From contig OX621250.1 in the NCBI GenBank assembly GCA_951640165.1, positions 1,054,001 to 1,118,000 of the forward strand: 64,000 nt of DNA, in the 5' to 3' direction. This DNA comes from Pseudoips prasinana. Its lineage: Eukaryota; Arthropoda; Insecta; Lepidoptera; Nolidae. Positions 63,902 to 64,000 of the stretch are shown one piece after another. A program made the translations under genes and the position numbers. The notes beneath the pieces are model-generated. The model was not told the DNA's origin. It was given only the letters and a program-made list of their open reading frames with translations, and did not search any database. The number at the start of each line of letters is the position of its first letter. Position 1 is the stretch's first letter.

Positions 63902-64000
63902 GATGTCCTCCCGACCGAATTTCGGCCACGGCGGCCAGTCTTAATGGAGACTAGGCAATTGCGACATATTAAAGTGCACAAGTGTGTGCGCAAACACAGG
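63902..64000 (-). repeat. S3 SINE, tail, running off the window
   Basis: GTCCTCCCGACCGAATTTCG, GCCACGGCGGCCAGTC and AAGTGTGTGCGCAAACACAG are the reversed S3 tail. The head, if present, lies to the right of the window. Confidence 0.72.

Overview
This window reads as non-genic nuclear DNA from an insect, most likely a moth or butterfly. It is AT-rich, and I recognise no host gene, rRNA, true tRNA or CRISPR array. Almost everything identifiable is a transposable element or a fragment of one. The lepidopteran reading rests on the mix: a cecropia-type mariner, several tRNA-headed SINE families, 'AGTCGGACTCG' repeats, short Helitron-like copies ending CTAG, and many LINE 3' ends. It is an inference from family resemblance; no host marker gene is visible.

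Layout. 1-1290 is the 3' end of a LINE with a zinc knuckle and a restriction-like endonuclease, ending in poly(A). A second, broken copy lies inverted at 3509-4605, nested inside another repeat that itself splits a SINE. 5.1-7.7 kb holds SINE, Helitron-like, MITE and LINE fragments. 8132-9413 is a complete mariner on the minus strand. 9.4-19 kb is mostly unrecognised AT-rich DNA with scattered LINE ends. 19-28 kb is a dense mosaic of SINEs and LINE tails, including copies of a SINE whose head resembles 5S rRNA. 29264-30545 is a second complete mariner on the plus strand. 31-37.9 kb holds LINE ends, an element carrying a perfect 26-bp hairpin, and two SINE copies facing each other. 38827-39795 is a transposon with about 96-bp terminal inverted repeats and no transposase. 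40-47 kb shows several insertions inside older elements. 48-55 kb is sparser, with MITEs, SINEs, Helitron-like copies and a LINE-derived zinc-finger fragment. 55363-55535 is a near-perfect palindrome. 56629-58990 is a LINE with a long open reverse transcriptase frame. 60-64 kb is dominated by nested copies of the AGTCGGACTCG families.

How the parts relate. The only proteins likely to be functional are the two mariner transposases, whose products differ at one residue, and possibly the reverse transcriptase at 56629-58629, which lacks its 5' part. SINEs, MITEs and Helitron-like copies are non-autonomous. Family labels used below: S1-S5 are SINE families with tRNA-like heads, 5S is a SINE family with a 5S rRNA-like head, H is Helitron-like, A and A2 are the AGTCGGACTCG repeats, and L is a LINE 3'-tail family. 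They are local names, not database names.
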